Shown here: positions 45,892 through 58,137 of the stretch, piece after piece
Layout: every line of letters starts with the position of its first letter
Position numbering within the stretch: position 1 is the stretch's first letter
Assembly (NCBI GenBank): GCA_019916065.1
Contig: JAINTL010000054.1
Coordinates: forward strand, 1 to 64,000
Direction of reading: 5' to 3'
Length of the DNA: 64,000 nucleotides
DNA from: Vitellaria paradoxa
Taxonomy: Eukaryota > Streptophyta > Magnoliopsida > Ericales > Sapotaceae
Made by a program: the position numbers and the translations under genes
The notes under the pieces: model-generated
The model's database searches: none
What the model saw: only the letters and a program-made list of their open reading frames with translations
Told to the model about the DNA's origin: nothing

Positions 45892-46452
45892 TTGGACTCT
45901 CCTATTCAAGATACTTCTCTACCACTTACTGAGAGTCTAGGAGACATGCAATCATTTCCTACTACTGAGCTTGATGCTCAACCTACCCTACCCACCCTAG
46001 ACTTTATTAAGAGTCCTTCGACTCAAACTGAACATTTGAATGTCACATGGCCTGAGGAACACATCATTGAGTCGGTTGACCCTAGTTCACTTCACTACAC
46101 ACTTGAGGTTGAGAGTGGTGCACACCTCTCATCTCTTGACTTAACCCCATCCGAGAGTCTTACTACAAGGAATGTGAGGGACTACCATGAGACTGACCAT
46201 CACTGGGGAGAAGTAGTAGACATAAGGAAAGCTCGCATTGACTTTTTGGGTGTTGAGAGATCATTAAAACCCACCATTTCCACATCTGTAGATTTCTTGG
46301 GTGTCGAGAAACTCATTGAGCCCACCATGTCCATGCTCATACTTACACTTTGGCAACATCCGAGGTTTCAAGAACCTCACTTAGCCTTTCATTCCTTGGT
46401 GTGTTTTACACCCAAAGAGCATCCATCTTCGGTGCTTCGTGGACCCAAATAG
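45892..46452 (+). CDS. Uncharacterised second frame in the gag-only element
   Basis: An open frame of about 186 codons, rich in Ser, Thr, Pro and acidic residues. It has an approximate internal repeat (DFLGVERSLKPTIST, then DFLGVEKLIEPTMS). I do not recognise a domain. It may be the continuation of gag after a lost frame or an accessory protein. The following 46453-48796 has no coding frame I can support. Confidence 0.4.
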   Translation: MDSPIQDTSLPLTESLGDMQSFPTTELDAQPTLPTLDFIKSPSTQTEHLNVTWPEEHIIESVDPSSLHYTLEVESGAHLSSLDLTPSESLTTRNVRDYHETDHHWGEVVDIRKARIDFLGVERSLKPTISTSVDFLGVEKLIEPTMSMLILTLWQHPRFQEPHLAFHSLVCFTPKEHPSSVLRGPK

Positions 46453-48796
46453 AGAGGGTGTTGGATAACTATTTTTGCCTTCATTTCATTTGTACATAGT
46501 AGAATAGATTTTTCATTTTCTTCTTTTCATATTTCTCTTTAGTTTAATTCTCTTCCTTTATTTTCTTTTATTTTATTTTCATTTCTTCTTTCGCACTAAC
46601 CCTTTCTCTTGTTTTATTTTCATTTTATTTTATTTCTAACCTTTTCTTTTGAGTAGTTTCTTTTGTTTTCTTCAAATAAAAAAGCTCTTGAGATAATACC
46701 CTTCATTTCCTTTTTTATTTGATCTTGCACTTCCAATTTTGGTATTTCATATATATAATTGCTGTTGTTAGGAGTACTGTAGAATCTAGGTTGGGGGGTG
46801 TTTTGGGTGATGCCTTAAAGGGCTTGAATAATGGGTGCATACTTGGTTTAATTTATGCTATGTTTTTATTTGTGCCTTTTGTGGCTATTATTTCATGCTC
46901 ATGATCATGCTCACTTTGCACACTACGGACCCACTTATGTATCATGGTTCTCACATTGAGGACAATGTTTAGTTTAGGCTGGGGGGTAGAGTTCGCATGA
47001 TAACTTTCATGTTAAAAATTGTAAATTTTGACTTTCATGCTAAAAATTGCAAAATTTTAAAATTTTTGAATATTTTGAGCTTGAATACATGAATCTAGCA
47101 CATTTATACCTACATGTCAGCCTTTTTTGGTTTGGTTGATTGTGGAATTGAGTGAGAAAGTGATAAGTGAATCTTGTTCAAGCATTAATAGGAAACTTAA
47201 TTCAAGTTGAGTGTGTTATGACCTTGTGCATTTTCGTGATGGAGAAGAACTTATGTGCTTAGGAGTAGATTTTGTTTAACATTGGTTAATTGAACATTCT
47301 TGGACTAGGTGGAGACTTATACCCTTAATGGTGAGCTTTTGAGCCTATTATTCTTTTTTTGAGGGGTTGCACATAATCACAGCTTTTTTATTCTTCACTT
47401 TGATTTTCAATGCACCAATTGTATCACACACACTTGCATAAGTTTCACTTGGCACATAATGAGTTGTTGCAAGCTTTGAAAATAATGCTAGGCCCCCTTT
47501 GTTATTTTGAGCCTTCTTTTCCTTTCTTGGTTATGAATTACCCTAGGAACCAACTTGAAGCTTTTTAATAAAGTGTATGATATATATATATATACTATTT
47601 TTCTTTGGTTCCCACCTTGTATGTTATTCCTTAACCTTATTCACACACTTTAAGCCTTACCCTCACGTCTTGGGTTGTAAAAGTGTCTCAATGTTAGTGA
47701 TATGAACGGGGGTTTGGAATGGAAACTTTTGAGAGCATATCAAGAGGAAATATTGTGTGGAGAATTCAACTGATGTATATTTCATTATTTCAAAAGCAAA
47801 AAGAAAGAAAAAGAAAAAAAAGAAAACAAAAAAGAAAACAAAAAAAGAGAAGAAAAAAATTATCACTCCTTTTGTTTATGAAATAATAGGACTTGTACAT
47901 TGTTTGCAATATTTGTAATTGTCCCATGAGTAGTATTTAGTGTGAATAAGCTTCTTTTTGGGATCTTTGTTGGGGTTGGAAACGAAATGGGTAGTTTGGG
48001 ACTTGTGTGCATTTAAACATCTGTATCCCAAGACATATGCTTTGATTTCCATATCTTCCATTGTTAACCACTATCCCTAGCCAAATTACAACCGAAATAA
48101 AGACTTAGTGGATTCTAAGCAAGCAACTCTTATATTGTGCATAGTGTGACCTCTTGCACATGCATTGGAAATTGTCATGAGCTGTCCACTTTGAACTTCA
48201 ATTTAGTTCACTCACTTGTTTGTGGGGTTATATGCAACTAGAATAGCATTATATGCTAATTGGCATATGTGAACCCTTAATGAGTGAATTTTTTTCTATG
48301 AGTGGTACCCTGTGAGTATTTGAAGTCAAAACCTAGTTCCATTTATGCTCTTGCAACCTTGTTGAATGAATGAAACAGTTTTTGTACACATGCTCTTTCT
48401 ACTTTGATAGTCCATGCATTTATGCTTAGCTCTTGGGAATTACACATGATATTTGGGTTATGTGACTTGTTGGGCTTGAGCTTGATTCATTTTTATCTTA
48501 ATCACTTCTTGGACATATTGAGACCATTCCATAGATGTTTGTGGGTAGCATCACTGTAAACCCTCACGAGACCGTACTCATCTACTAGGGGGAACCTAGG
48601 GATTTAAAGGGCTTGCCTCACACGCTAAGTGTGGCCGTGTGTCTCCTATGAAAACAGACATTACCTTAGTTTTTATTTTGTTTTGTTTGATTTGAATAAG
48701 AGCTTACTTGTTGTGAGTGTCCTTCCACTTGATTTTGTATCCCATGATTTAATTACATGTATTGCTAGGGACTAGCAATGTCTAGGTTGGGGGGTG

Positions 48797-50512
48797 TGAA
48801 TAGTATGCATTATTGCACAATTTTATATCTATTAAGCATGTTAATTATGCAACTAAATATGATTATTCGGATAAATTGTTACATCTTTATGGTCTTTCAC
48901 GGCCTTTTGCTCTAATACATGTTTTCGTAGGGCTTTGTAGTTGTTTGATCATCAATTTATGAAGTTAAAGATCTTTTAAGCATCAGAGAAAAAGAGAAGA
49001 TCAAAGAGCAAAGAAGATAGGATGAAAAAAGCCCTATTAGCTGAAGTAAGCACAATGGGTCGCCCCAACTTCCACCTCGGGCGCCCCCTGAGAGCAAGTT
49101 TCCTGTAGAATATCAGTCGGGCGCCCCATTGGCTAGCCCGAGTGCCCCCAGAGAACGACAATTTTTCAGAGGCTCCAGGAGTTTAGTCGGGCACCCCAAC
49201 TTGGACCCCAGGCGCCCCAACTTGGACCTCAGGCACCCTTCTGCGGGACGAAGCTGAATCATGATTTTTAGGTTATATTTATTAAGTTACTATTTTACCC
49301 TCAGCGTTTGTAGCCTATAAATACAGGCTTTCATTCAAACTTAGGGCACTAATTTTCCGAGGGTTAAGGTTAGAGTGAAAAGATACGTTTGGTTCAATTT
49401 TCGGAGTTCTCTTTCTTAGGGTTTACAAGTTGTGTAAGTGACTCTATCTTCCAGTTTAATTCAATTTCGTTTCTTTGATTTGCTTCTTCTTAAAAGTCTT
49501 TTCTTTTCAATCTTCCTTTGTTCTTTTTATCTTGTGCTTTGATTCAATTGAAAGTTCATGTGATTATTTCATGTTTCAAGTTTTGGGTTTAAGCATGTTA
49601 GGCTAGGATTTGTTCTTGGCTTCAAGCCATTGAAGGTGGTGTGGTAGTTTGGTGAACTCAAATGCAAAAGAATATGTTTAAATGAAATATCTTTTGATTT
49701 TTAATTACAATCTCATGTAAACTAGGGTTCTTTCAAAATTAACTCACCTATGTTATAACCATAACTTGGTTACAAGTTTTCACTTGTGCACACCAAGTGT
49801 TTGGTTCAATGTCCCAGTGAGTTAGAAACATATTTTCCAAAACCCAAATTAGTTTTTCTTACGAAATCAAATCACCCATGTTATAATCATAGCTTGGTTA
49901 TGATTGGCCACTCATGCATACCAAGTGTTTGATTCAATGACCCGGTGATTCGGAACTTATTTTTTCTTAAAACCATAATATGAGGTTTTCTTAAGAAATC
50001 GATTCACCCATGTTACAATCAAAGCTTAGTTACGAGTTGATGCTCATGCACATTAGGTGTTCGATTCAATGTCCCAGTGAGTCTGAAACTAATTTCAAAA
50101 GCCTCCGCTTACATTGAGTTCCATAAATTAGGTTTGAATGAAATATCTTTCGACCTAGCAATGCATGTGAATTTGTTAGGTTGAGTTACAAATGTATTTG
50201 AGTAAACCACTACCCATTACCAAATTTGGTTCGAAGTCAAGATTAATTTAGTTATTTTATTTTCAATATTTGCATTTTGAATTAATATCATAATTCCTTC
50301 ACTTTATCATTCTCAACCCAACCATACTCAAGCATTATATAAATCCAAAGTTAGTTTAGAATAACTTAGGTTCATCTACTAACTAAGAGAACAAGTCTAG
50401 AGTTTTTAATAAAACCCTCCCTGTGGAGATGACCTCGGTTCTCACCGAGTAAGACTATGACCACCCTCTTGCACTTGAGAGGTAGAACCCGAACACATTT
50501 TAGGGTCGATCA
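48797..50512 (+). repeat. 3' LTR of gag-only Gypsy element
   Basis: 1716 bp, clearly homologous to the 5' LTR but with many point differences and an extra GGGCGCCCC/CCCGAGTGCCCCC segment near 49115-49150. TATAAATA is at 49316-49323. It also holds the threefold repeat (near 49735, 49865 and 49993). The visible divergence shows the insertion is not recent. Confidence 0.92.
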
Positions 50513-51384
50513 TTGGCCTCATGCACCTTGTGCTTCTAGACATGCTTAATCCAATTTGGTTGTTCGTCGGTCAAGATAGGTTTGGTATGAGCTGATCACT
50601 ACAAGATAGGACTAGGTCAGAGCTTTATGACTTGAAGAAAAAACAGAATGGGAGAACTTGAAACTAAGCTCGACATACCCCCTTTGGTTAGCCGGCCCCA
50701 TTATTTAAGGACCCGAATGGCTTTCTCATCTACGATCTCCCAGGGCTGAAACTCCCGCCATCTTTGTATAAGAAAGAAAATTTATCTTTCCAACCTTTAT
50801 TGGAGGTAGGCAAGAATGACACCAAATTTTACTCTTTCTGCCTAGTCAAAAAGTACCAGCAAGTGGCCCTCTTCTCCGTCAATTTGTAGCAGTACAGAAA
50901 CTCCTTAGCTGACAAGTTGTTCTCGATGGTAGCTTGCTAGAACACAGTGTAACCAAGAATAATCCTCTAGCCATTTGGCTGAATCTTGCTAGGAGCCAAG
51001 TTGAGTTGGTTTAAGATCTCCCAAATGGGCTTTGGGAGAGGAAATAAAGGCCACCAGCTAGGGTACCCTCGTACTCCGTGATTTTTCCCTTTCTCAATGA
51101 GCAAGCACAGTCCTTCTCCCCAAGAATCCTATAAGATAGGGTGGAGGGGAACTGGTATGCTAGTCACAAACTCCTTATTAGGCTAGTTTAGTGGTAGACG
51201 TTATGCCCTCTTTCAGAAAACCAAAGTCCTTAACCCACGGATGACCAACTCCTAGGACTAGACTCTACGCTTAAAAAAGAAAGATCAGCATCTACCACAA
51301 ACTCCTCGACTGATGCCCAGAATAGCCTGTAGAGGCACTATTAGGGGCATCGAGCCTCACCAAGGCAAGATCATTGGAGGTCAT
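50513..51384 (-). pseudogene. N-terminal part of antisense ORF ('putative gypsy type transposon' family)
   Basis: Starts near ATG 51384 (MTSNDLALVRLDAPNS). It carries PKPIWEILNQLNLAPSKIQP (about 50985-51045) and SFLPTSNKGWKDKFSFLYKD (about 50765-50825), resembling the PF04195 family found in plant retroelements. Several stops interrupt it. The frame was cut by insertion of the gag-only element at 50513; its continuation is at 42771 and below. Confidence 0.6.
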
Positions 51385-52490
51385 CTACTCATAATCTGAA
51401 GAACCAATTTCCTCTAGGTTGTGCATTGTGTCTAAGTTCCCTAAGTTGTTAATCCTCTCTATTACAACTTGAAATAGGTCCAATAAATCATAACAAAACC
51501 AACCCTATAAGGTTAGAATCTCCTATGAAACTGACTAGATAAAGAACCTTACCCTCTTTCTTATAAAACCAGGTAAAATGGGTAGCAAGCTAATACAAAA
51601 GCAAAGAAAAACAAAAGGATAATCCCAAGCGAAGAAGAATCTTACCAAACAAGGTAGGAAATCCACTCAAGAATTTGGAAATCAAAGACATAAAAACGAG
51701 ATGGGAGAGAATGAAGGTAGCGAAGAGTTTAGTGAATTGCAAAGTGAGAAACTAAAACCCTAGCCGCTAAGTAATTCCTATATTTTGGAAATGGCAGCTT
51801 GAATTCACTCGGTTGTTTTAGATCCAACGAACCACAATTGATCAGACACGTCATAGCCTAAATACTAACCCGATGTTGCCACATGACGGGGACGTGAAGG
51901 GACGCGTCCAATCACCATCAACTGTAAGCATCATTATGTCTAGAAGTGCCATAAATGCACTCTTATTTTGAGAACTTACCAACCGTCAAATTCCCCTAGT
52001 CCCAAGCAAGTAATCAAAGGAATCTGGGGCATCCGATATAACTTAAATTTTGAAATATCTGTATCATTTGAAATTTAACTCAAAATAACAAAATTTGATA
52101 AGAGTTTACTATTTTTTAAGTCATCTAAGTACGTGGATAAATTTAATCCCATATATTATATTTATCATATTTTTATTTCCTAAAATGTGATTGAATTCAA
52201 CATTTCTTTTAAATCAATTCAATTTAATTTCTTAATTGAAAAATGTGTTCCTATTAACATTTTTTAGATCATTTGAAATCTAATCCAAAATAATAGAATT
52301 TAATAAGAATTTATTGTTTTTTATTTCCTATTAATGTGATCGAATTCAATTTAATTTTTAAATTCAGACATTGCTATTCATCTTATCACATTGCTATGCA
52401 ATTCTAAACTGCATACTTACTAAGGTATGATTTAGTTAAAGCATTAATTTATTACTTATGCTTTTAATTTATTAATCTGATCTCATCTTT
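51385..52490. other. 3' part of the antisense-ORF element and AT-rich flank
   Basis: 51385-52033 is probably the antisense ORF's promoter and leader region. It ends in a purine-rich AAAGGAATCTGGGGC (52018-52032) that could be the element's polypurine tract. No 3' LTR follows. 52034-52490 is AT-rich, with a diverged repeat of about 200 bp (ATCATTTGAAAT...AATAAGAATTTA, near 52076 and 52268). Confidence 0.4.
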
Positions 52491-52685
52491 GCATGGTTAT
52501 GGTTCGTCCCCAAGTCACGTAGTTTGAAAGGGAATTAGGCGGTGAGGCCGGAAAGTCCCTGTTTGATGTAAATCGTTGACAGATGAGTAGACAATCCACA
52601 AATTTGCAAGGTCAGACTAATACACTTTTAAGCATAAATGGTAAGTTAAAATTTAACTAGGTAATACCTTAATAAACCCCTAATT

Positions 52686-53228
52686 ATGTTAAGGCGTTCC
52701 ACTTCCTCTCTTCCATCTTCTAGCCGATCAAGTGTGGCTATAAAATCTACCAATTTGGTAGAATATCCTGACCATATGCAGGATTTGAACTGTTGGACTA
52801 TCCCTAAGATAGATCCATCTCAAACCTATCAAATAGGTCTGTTGGAGCGATATGGCACCAAAATCTCCGTTAAAAATATGGAGCAAACGGTGACCATGGA
52901 CTTAGCCGAGAAAACCCTCGAACTTCTTTCTATAAAAGACCTCCAAACTTATTTTGGAAAATATAACTATATCCATATTGGATTAGTTCAGGTAGCTTTC
53001 AAACCCTTGACTCTTCCAAGGTTAAATGCTTCTATCCTTGCTACCTTAAGAGATGCTAGATGTCTCACCTTCAAAGACTCTCTTATGGGAGTCAAGGAAA
53101 CCAATTTGTGTTATGGACCAGTCTTTTGCAATGCCTATCCAAACTTAAGCCTCAGTCTATCTGATAGGAACATCACTCAAGCCTTAAGCTTGAGAGTTCA
53201 AACGCATGGCTACAATTTCTTAGAATGA
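52686..53228 (+). pseudogene. Caulimovirid movement protein region
   Basis: A frame of 180 codons from ATG 52686. The segment VQVAFKPLTLPRLNASILAT and the following LGCYG-like CYGPVFCNAYPNLSLSL resemble the 30K-type movement protein core of caulimovirids. It stops at 53226-53228, and similar-looking text continues beyond, so the original frame was longer. A leader of about 195 nt precedes it. Confidence 0.75.
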
Positions 53229-55679
53229 TTAGAAACCATAGCTGTCATCTATAGGATGCATTTTAAGGTGTTAAAAACTCTTAGACCTAAAGTTCAGAAT
53301 ATAGATACTCTAGAATAGACAGTTCTCATAAAGACCAATTTATTGTCATCTAACGTAGCAACCAACAAGCTGCTGAAATGAGATGAAATAAGCTTCCCAG
53401 AACATTGGACTTTACCTCAGGTTGTTCCAGCCAGACCTCCAGTCTAAAAAACTGTTGAACAAATTGTTCAACATACTTCAGGAGATATAGAAATAAGCTT
53501 CTCTTCTTCCAATAAACTTCGGTTAACAGCTTCTAGAACTTCTATAGATTTTAGATCCGAAGCCTCTCAACCACACTACAGGGTGTCAGCACCTCTTTCT
53601 GAGACCATAGAAACTTAGAAGATGAGATTCAAGGAATTAGAATATCCGATTCTCAAACTCCTCGGGGAATATACCAGAAGGCAGAACCCTCCGAAGCTCA
53701 TAAGCGGAGAAAATCTCACACAGCTTCCGAAATGAGTTTTCATATATAGAATGGATATTAGACCCACTCTATATTTAGGGACGCTTAGTCTAGAAGAGCC
53801 CAAATTAGATTTAACCCCAAGGAGTTCTATAAAAATTCATTTGATTCAGGATCCTATGAGTCCCAAAAATAAAGTTTTTTTGAATTGGTATTTTTATAAA
53901 TTCAATTCAGAAGAAAAAGAGTTTTATAGAAACTAATACATTTCCCATTTGGAAAAACATAACAAAATTCGATATTTTGTTCTTTGGTTTTTTGAATTCT
54001 ATTTTCAACAGCAACAAGAGCAAATAAATGTTCTTGAAAAATAGTGGAAATTAAAAACTAGATAGATTTATAAATCTGTTCATCCATCCTCTAAACCTTT
54101 GATTCTAAATCAAAATGTTGAAGCCACTGCTTTAGTCAGACCTACTTCAACTTCCAAGGCCATAGCAGCCCAAGTAAAGGATTTAGCTTTGCTGCATAAG
54201 CAGTTAAATTACAATAATATTTTTATGTAGACTCTTGGACTTCAATTAAATGGAATTGAAAAATCCCTTTCAGATGTTCAGGAGAAAATAAAGAGTTTTC
54301 AAAAAGAAAAATCTTTTGAAAATAAAGATTCTTTAAAGCAGCCAATTATAAAACCGCCTATAGAGGCAGAGGGATTTTACAATCTTGAACTTTCAGTTGA
54401 TACAATTGTTAACAAAATTCAAGAAAATTTTGGATCTCTTAAAATTGAAACCCTTTTTGATAACCCAGACTCGGGTACAGAACCAGAGGATTCATCTGAA
54501 AATTCGGCTTCTCTACAGGTTAATAAGATAGGTAGAAGAAGCAAACTAGCTACAGATATCGTCTTTAGGTCAAACCCTCGACCCTCAGGTAAGTATTATT
54601 ATACTCGCCCAACTCTAGTTGATGTTCTGCATGAAAAACAGATAGACTTTAATCAACAGTCATACCATGCTAAGACATCCTACACTTGGAGTATAGATGG
54701 TCTATCCACTAAGAATATTCATGACATTTGTCCTAGAATGCTTATATACGCCACGGTCCAAAAGGCTAATGGTGTAGGCGACCTTAGTGCCGCTAAGCAG
54801 ATTATAGCAAGGTTCTAAGGTACCCTAAAAGACTGGTAGGATCATATGATCACCGAAAGCCAAAAGTCTCAAATTCTTAGCGCTATCAAACAAAAAACTC
54901 ATACAGTACAAACTAAGGCAGGACCTAGTTCAGGACAGGTGCTAGTAGAAGATGCAGTGTATACCCTTATCTGCACTATTCTTGACCATTTTACTAACCA
55001 AATCACCAATCAGAGTGAGAACATTAGAACCTCCTTCAAAATCTTAAGTGCCCTACCTTATCCCATTATAGATAGTATAAGGACACCTCTTAGCAAGGGT
55101 TTCTCAACTTCAAGATGCTATGTCAGACCATTGGAAATCTAAGTTCATAGATGGTCTCCCTACTTTGTTTAGTGAACGGGTCAAAAAGACCCTTAGAGAT
55201 CAAAGTAATGGGATATCCATTGATTACTCTTAATACACCTACGGGCATCTTATGTATGTCTATGAATAAGAAAGATTAGTTTTGTGTAATGACTTGAAGC
55301 TCAAAAGTCAGATCTAGCGCCAGCAAATATCTGAGTGCAAGGAGTTAAGAGATTTCTGCGATCAATTTGCTCTTGATATCCCAACTTCGTCCCATAGACC
55401 TTCTAGAAGAAACCATCTTAGTCTTAAGACTAGAAAGAAATATGGAAGATCTAGACATCCTTGTCTTTCAAAAACTCTTTATAGAAAGAAATACCCCCCT
55501 AAGTTTAAGAAAAGGAAGCCTCCTGATAAGAAGGTTAAATGTTGGAAGTGTGGTAAAGAAGGCCACTATGCAAATAGATGTCTTCTTAAGAAGAAGATCC
55601 AGGAACTTCATCTAGAAGAAGACACGCAAAAGGCAATCTGTAAGATTGTTCTCAACTCCAATCCCCCTTCAAGGAAGAA
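53229..55679 (+). pseudogene. Caulimovirid linker and capsid protein region, zinc knuckle
   Basis: Broken frames linking movement protein to capsid. The best-preserved capsid part is 54480-55615. It ends in a lysine/arginine-rich stretch and a CCHC zinc knuckle (C-x2-C-x4-H-x4-C) at 55540-55581, a hallmark of caulimovirid capsid proteins that bind pregenomic RNA. Stops occur at several places (for example near 54060, 54229, 54815, 55140 and 55613). Confidence 0.75.
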
Positions 55680-56552
55680 ATGAAGGTAGAAGATAATTGG
55701 ATTATAGAATTTAATTATTCTAGTGATTCTTCTATGAAGTCACGACAAGATCAGTCATTATGTCACTATCAGAACGAGAGTGATATGGATAGAGCATTAG
55801 CTAAAATGCAATGTTTAAGGATTAACGTCATTACCAAGACTCAGGAAGACTTGATAGAACTAGCTACAAAAGTTAGTGACCTTGAGCTAAAAAGACAAAT
55901 TTTAGAAAAATGTCTTGAGAAACAGGATTCTAAGCCCTTAGGACCTGACATGTATAGCATGCAAGACGTTTATAGACGAATGTCTCAAGGTCAGTCTAGT
56001 AGACCAGCAACAATTCAAGATCTCAAGATAGAGATTAAGGAAATTAAGGAGGAAATAGGAATCCTAAAACTAGAGAATTTAAGTCTCAAGGACAAAATAG
56101 ATAAACTAGAGTCCAACCCTAGTAATAGCACACCCGTCATAGACGAGTCATATGTACTTAATATGATTAAGACTGTAACCATTCAAAAATGGTATACCCA
56201 GGTTAAGCTCATTATCAACAATAGCTTTGTAATAGGCAGTCTAACTGCCTTAGTCGATGGTGGAGCAGATATGAACTATATAAATGAATAATTAATACCA
56301 ACTCATTATTTTGAAAAAGCAGTTCAAACTTTTTCATCTGCTAGCAACAATAAATTGCATGTCAATTATAAATTGTCAAATACTCATATTTGTGTGAATG
56401 ATCAATGCATTCCCACTGCATTCTTATTAGTTAAAAATTTGACACAGCATGTCATACTAGGCACACCATTCCTAAGAATGATTATGCCCATAACATGTAT
56501 TGATTCTCTAGGAATCACAGGAACTTATAATAATAAGGAAATTGTTTTTTAA
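55680..56552 (+). pseudogene. Caulimovirid coiled-coil and aspartic protease region
   Basis: 55680-56291 encodes a helical, Lys/Glu-rich segment (about residues 105-160) that leads into the protease active site near 56256, where DGGAD stands in place of the usual D-T/S-G-A-D. A stop follows at 56289. The second half (56355-56552) has the HVILGTPFL flap-distal motif. The altered active site and the stop mean the protease is dead. Confidence 0.75.
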
Positions 56553-56779
56553 TTTATAATAGATCCACAAACTTTGCTCCTTAATGAATTAAAACATGTT
56601 TTTCTCGAAGTAAAACAAGTTTTTTTCGAAGAAAAACAAATTAGTTTTCTAAAAAAGGAAATCTCTTTTCTTGTTATCGAAAGAAAACTGAATTAACCTT
56701 TTCATAAAGAAAAGAATTCTCAAATTGAACAAAGTTTTCAAAAGGAAATTTGTTCAAATGTTCCTAATGCTTTTTGGAG

Positions 56780-57488
56780 CAGAAAACAGCATATAGTCAC
56801 TCTTCCATATGAAGATGATTTTGATAAAAAATATATTTCTACAAAAGCCAGACCATGTCAAATGAATCAAAAATATCTTGATCTTTGTAAAAAGCAAGTT
56901 GATTCTTTACTTGCTAAAGGGCTTATACGACTCTCTTATTCCTCATGGAGTTGTACTGCTTTTTATGTTAATAATGTAGCAGAACGGGAGCGTGGAGTTC
57001 CAAGACTAATTATAAACTATAAACCTTTAAACAAGGTATTGAAATGGATCCGGTATCCTATTCCAAATAAAAAGGATCTACATTCACGCCCCTATGACGC
57101 AAATATTTTTTCAAAATTTGATTTAAAATTCGAATGCTGGTAAATTCAGATCCACGAAAAAGACCGTCATAAAATGGGTTTTACTGTTCTTTTTGGGCAC
57201 TATGAATGGAACGTTATGCCATTCGGTTTAAAAAATGATCCTTTTAAATTTTAGAATATTATGAATAATATATTCAACCCTTATACCAAATTTATTTTGG
57301 TTTATATTGATGATATTTTGATATTTTCAAAATCGCTTGAAGAGCATTTTAAACATTTGAAAATTTTCAAAGATGTTATAAAACACAATGGGTTAGTTAT
57401 ATCCTTCCCAAAAATAAAACTTTTTCAAGCTTTAGTCAGATTTTTGGGTCATATGATCCAAGAGGGAACTATCACCCCTATTTTCTAG
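56780..57488 (+). pseudogene. Caulimovirid reverse transcriptase
   Basis: Ordered RT motifs: RLIINYKPLN (near 57003), FSKFDLK (near 57108), then a stop at 57141, KMGFTVLFGHYEWNVMPFGL (near 57172-57231), and the catalytic YIDD at 57303-57314 followed by ILIFSKSLEEH. The YIDD variant and FGHYEWNVMPFGL are typical of caulimovirid RT. It is interrupted at least at 57141, 57255 and 57486. Confidence 0.85.
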
Positions 57489-58137
57489 AAGTATTGAATT
57501 TGCTTCAAAATTCCCTGATGAAATTACTGATTTTAAACAATTACAAAGATTTTTGGGGAATCTGAATTATGTTTCAGATTATTACAGAGATTTGGCAGCT
57601 GTTGCGGCTATCTTATACAGTCGTTTATCTAAGAAATGTGCTGATAGTCCCTGGACTAAGGACCATACTCGAGCAGTGAGGACTATAAAGGCAAGAGTTA
57701 AAAACTTGCCTTGTCTCCATCTTTCAAATCTTAAGTGATTCAAGATCAATGAGACGGATGCTAGTAATATTGGCTATGGCGGTATTCTAAAACAGCACCA
57801 TCCGTATACTAATCACGAGTATCTTGTGAGGTATACATCTGATAAATGGAACCAGACTTAGTCGATCTATGCGACTATAAAAAAGGAAATGCTTGCAATG
57901 ATAAAATGTATTAGTAAGTTCCAAGATGATTTATTAAATCGGTCATTTTTTCTTTCGTATTGACTGCAGTGCGGTCAAACCCATCCTCGAAAAGGATGTC
58001 AAAAATTTGTCTCTAAGCAGATCTATGCTGCTTGGCAGGCTTAACTAAGTTGTTTCGATTTTACAATCGAATATATTAAAGGAGAATCTAATTCTCTTCC
58101 GGACTTTCTAACCCGTAAATTTTTGCAAGGAACATGA
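57489..58137 (+). pseudogene. Caulimovirid RNase H, stop overlaps ORF2 start
   Basis: RFLGNLNYVSDYYRDLAAVA (near 57550) links RT to RNase H. The RNase H contains ETDASNIGYGGIL (near 57752) and ends with SLPDFLTRKF. The stop TGA (58135-58137) overlaps the next ATG (58134) as ATGA, an arrangement used for coupled reinitiation in some viruses. Internal stops are present (57736, 57858, near 57960). Confidence 0.8.

Larger units (their letters stand above)
42772..50512 (+). mobile_element. Complete gag-only Ty3/Gypsy retrotransposon, 7.74 kb
   Basis: LTRs at 42772-44455 and 48797-50512 start TGATTAG/TGAATAG and end in CA. The near-perfect 5-bp TSD is CTGGC (42767-42771) and TTGGC (50513-50517). 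The primer site AGCGCCGTTGCCAGGGA (from 44463) lies just inside the 5' LTR, and the polypurine tract TTGGGGGG ends next to the 3' LTR. The 4.3-kb interior encodes only a gag-like protein and a second weak frame. No protease, RT, RNase H or integrase is seen, so it would depend on an autonomous partner. The long LTRs and primer site recall the Athila/Tat group. Confidence 0.9.

Noticed and set aside
52034..52490. A 3' LTR for the antisense-ORF element after 52.03 kb
   Set aside because: No sequence there resembles the LTR at 41.31-41.85 kb; it is AT-rich with its own diverged repeat.
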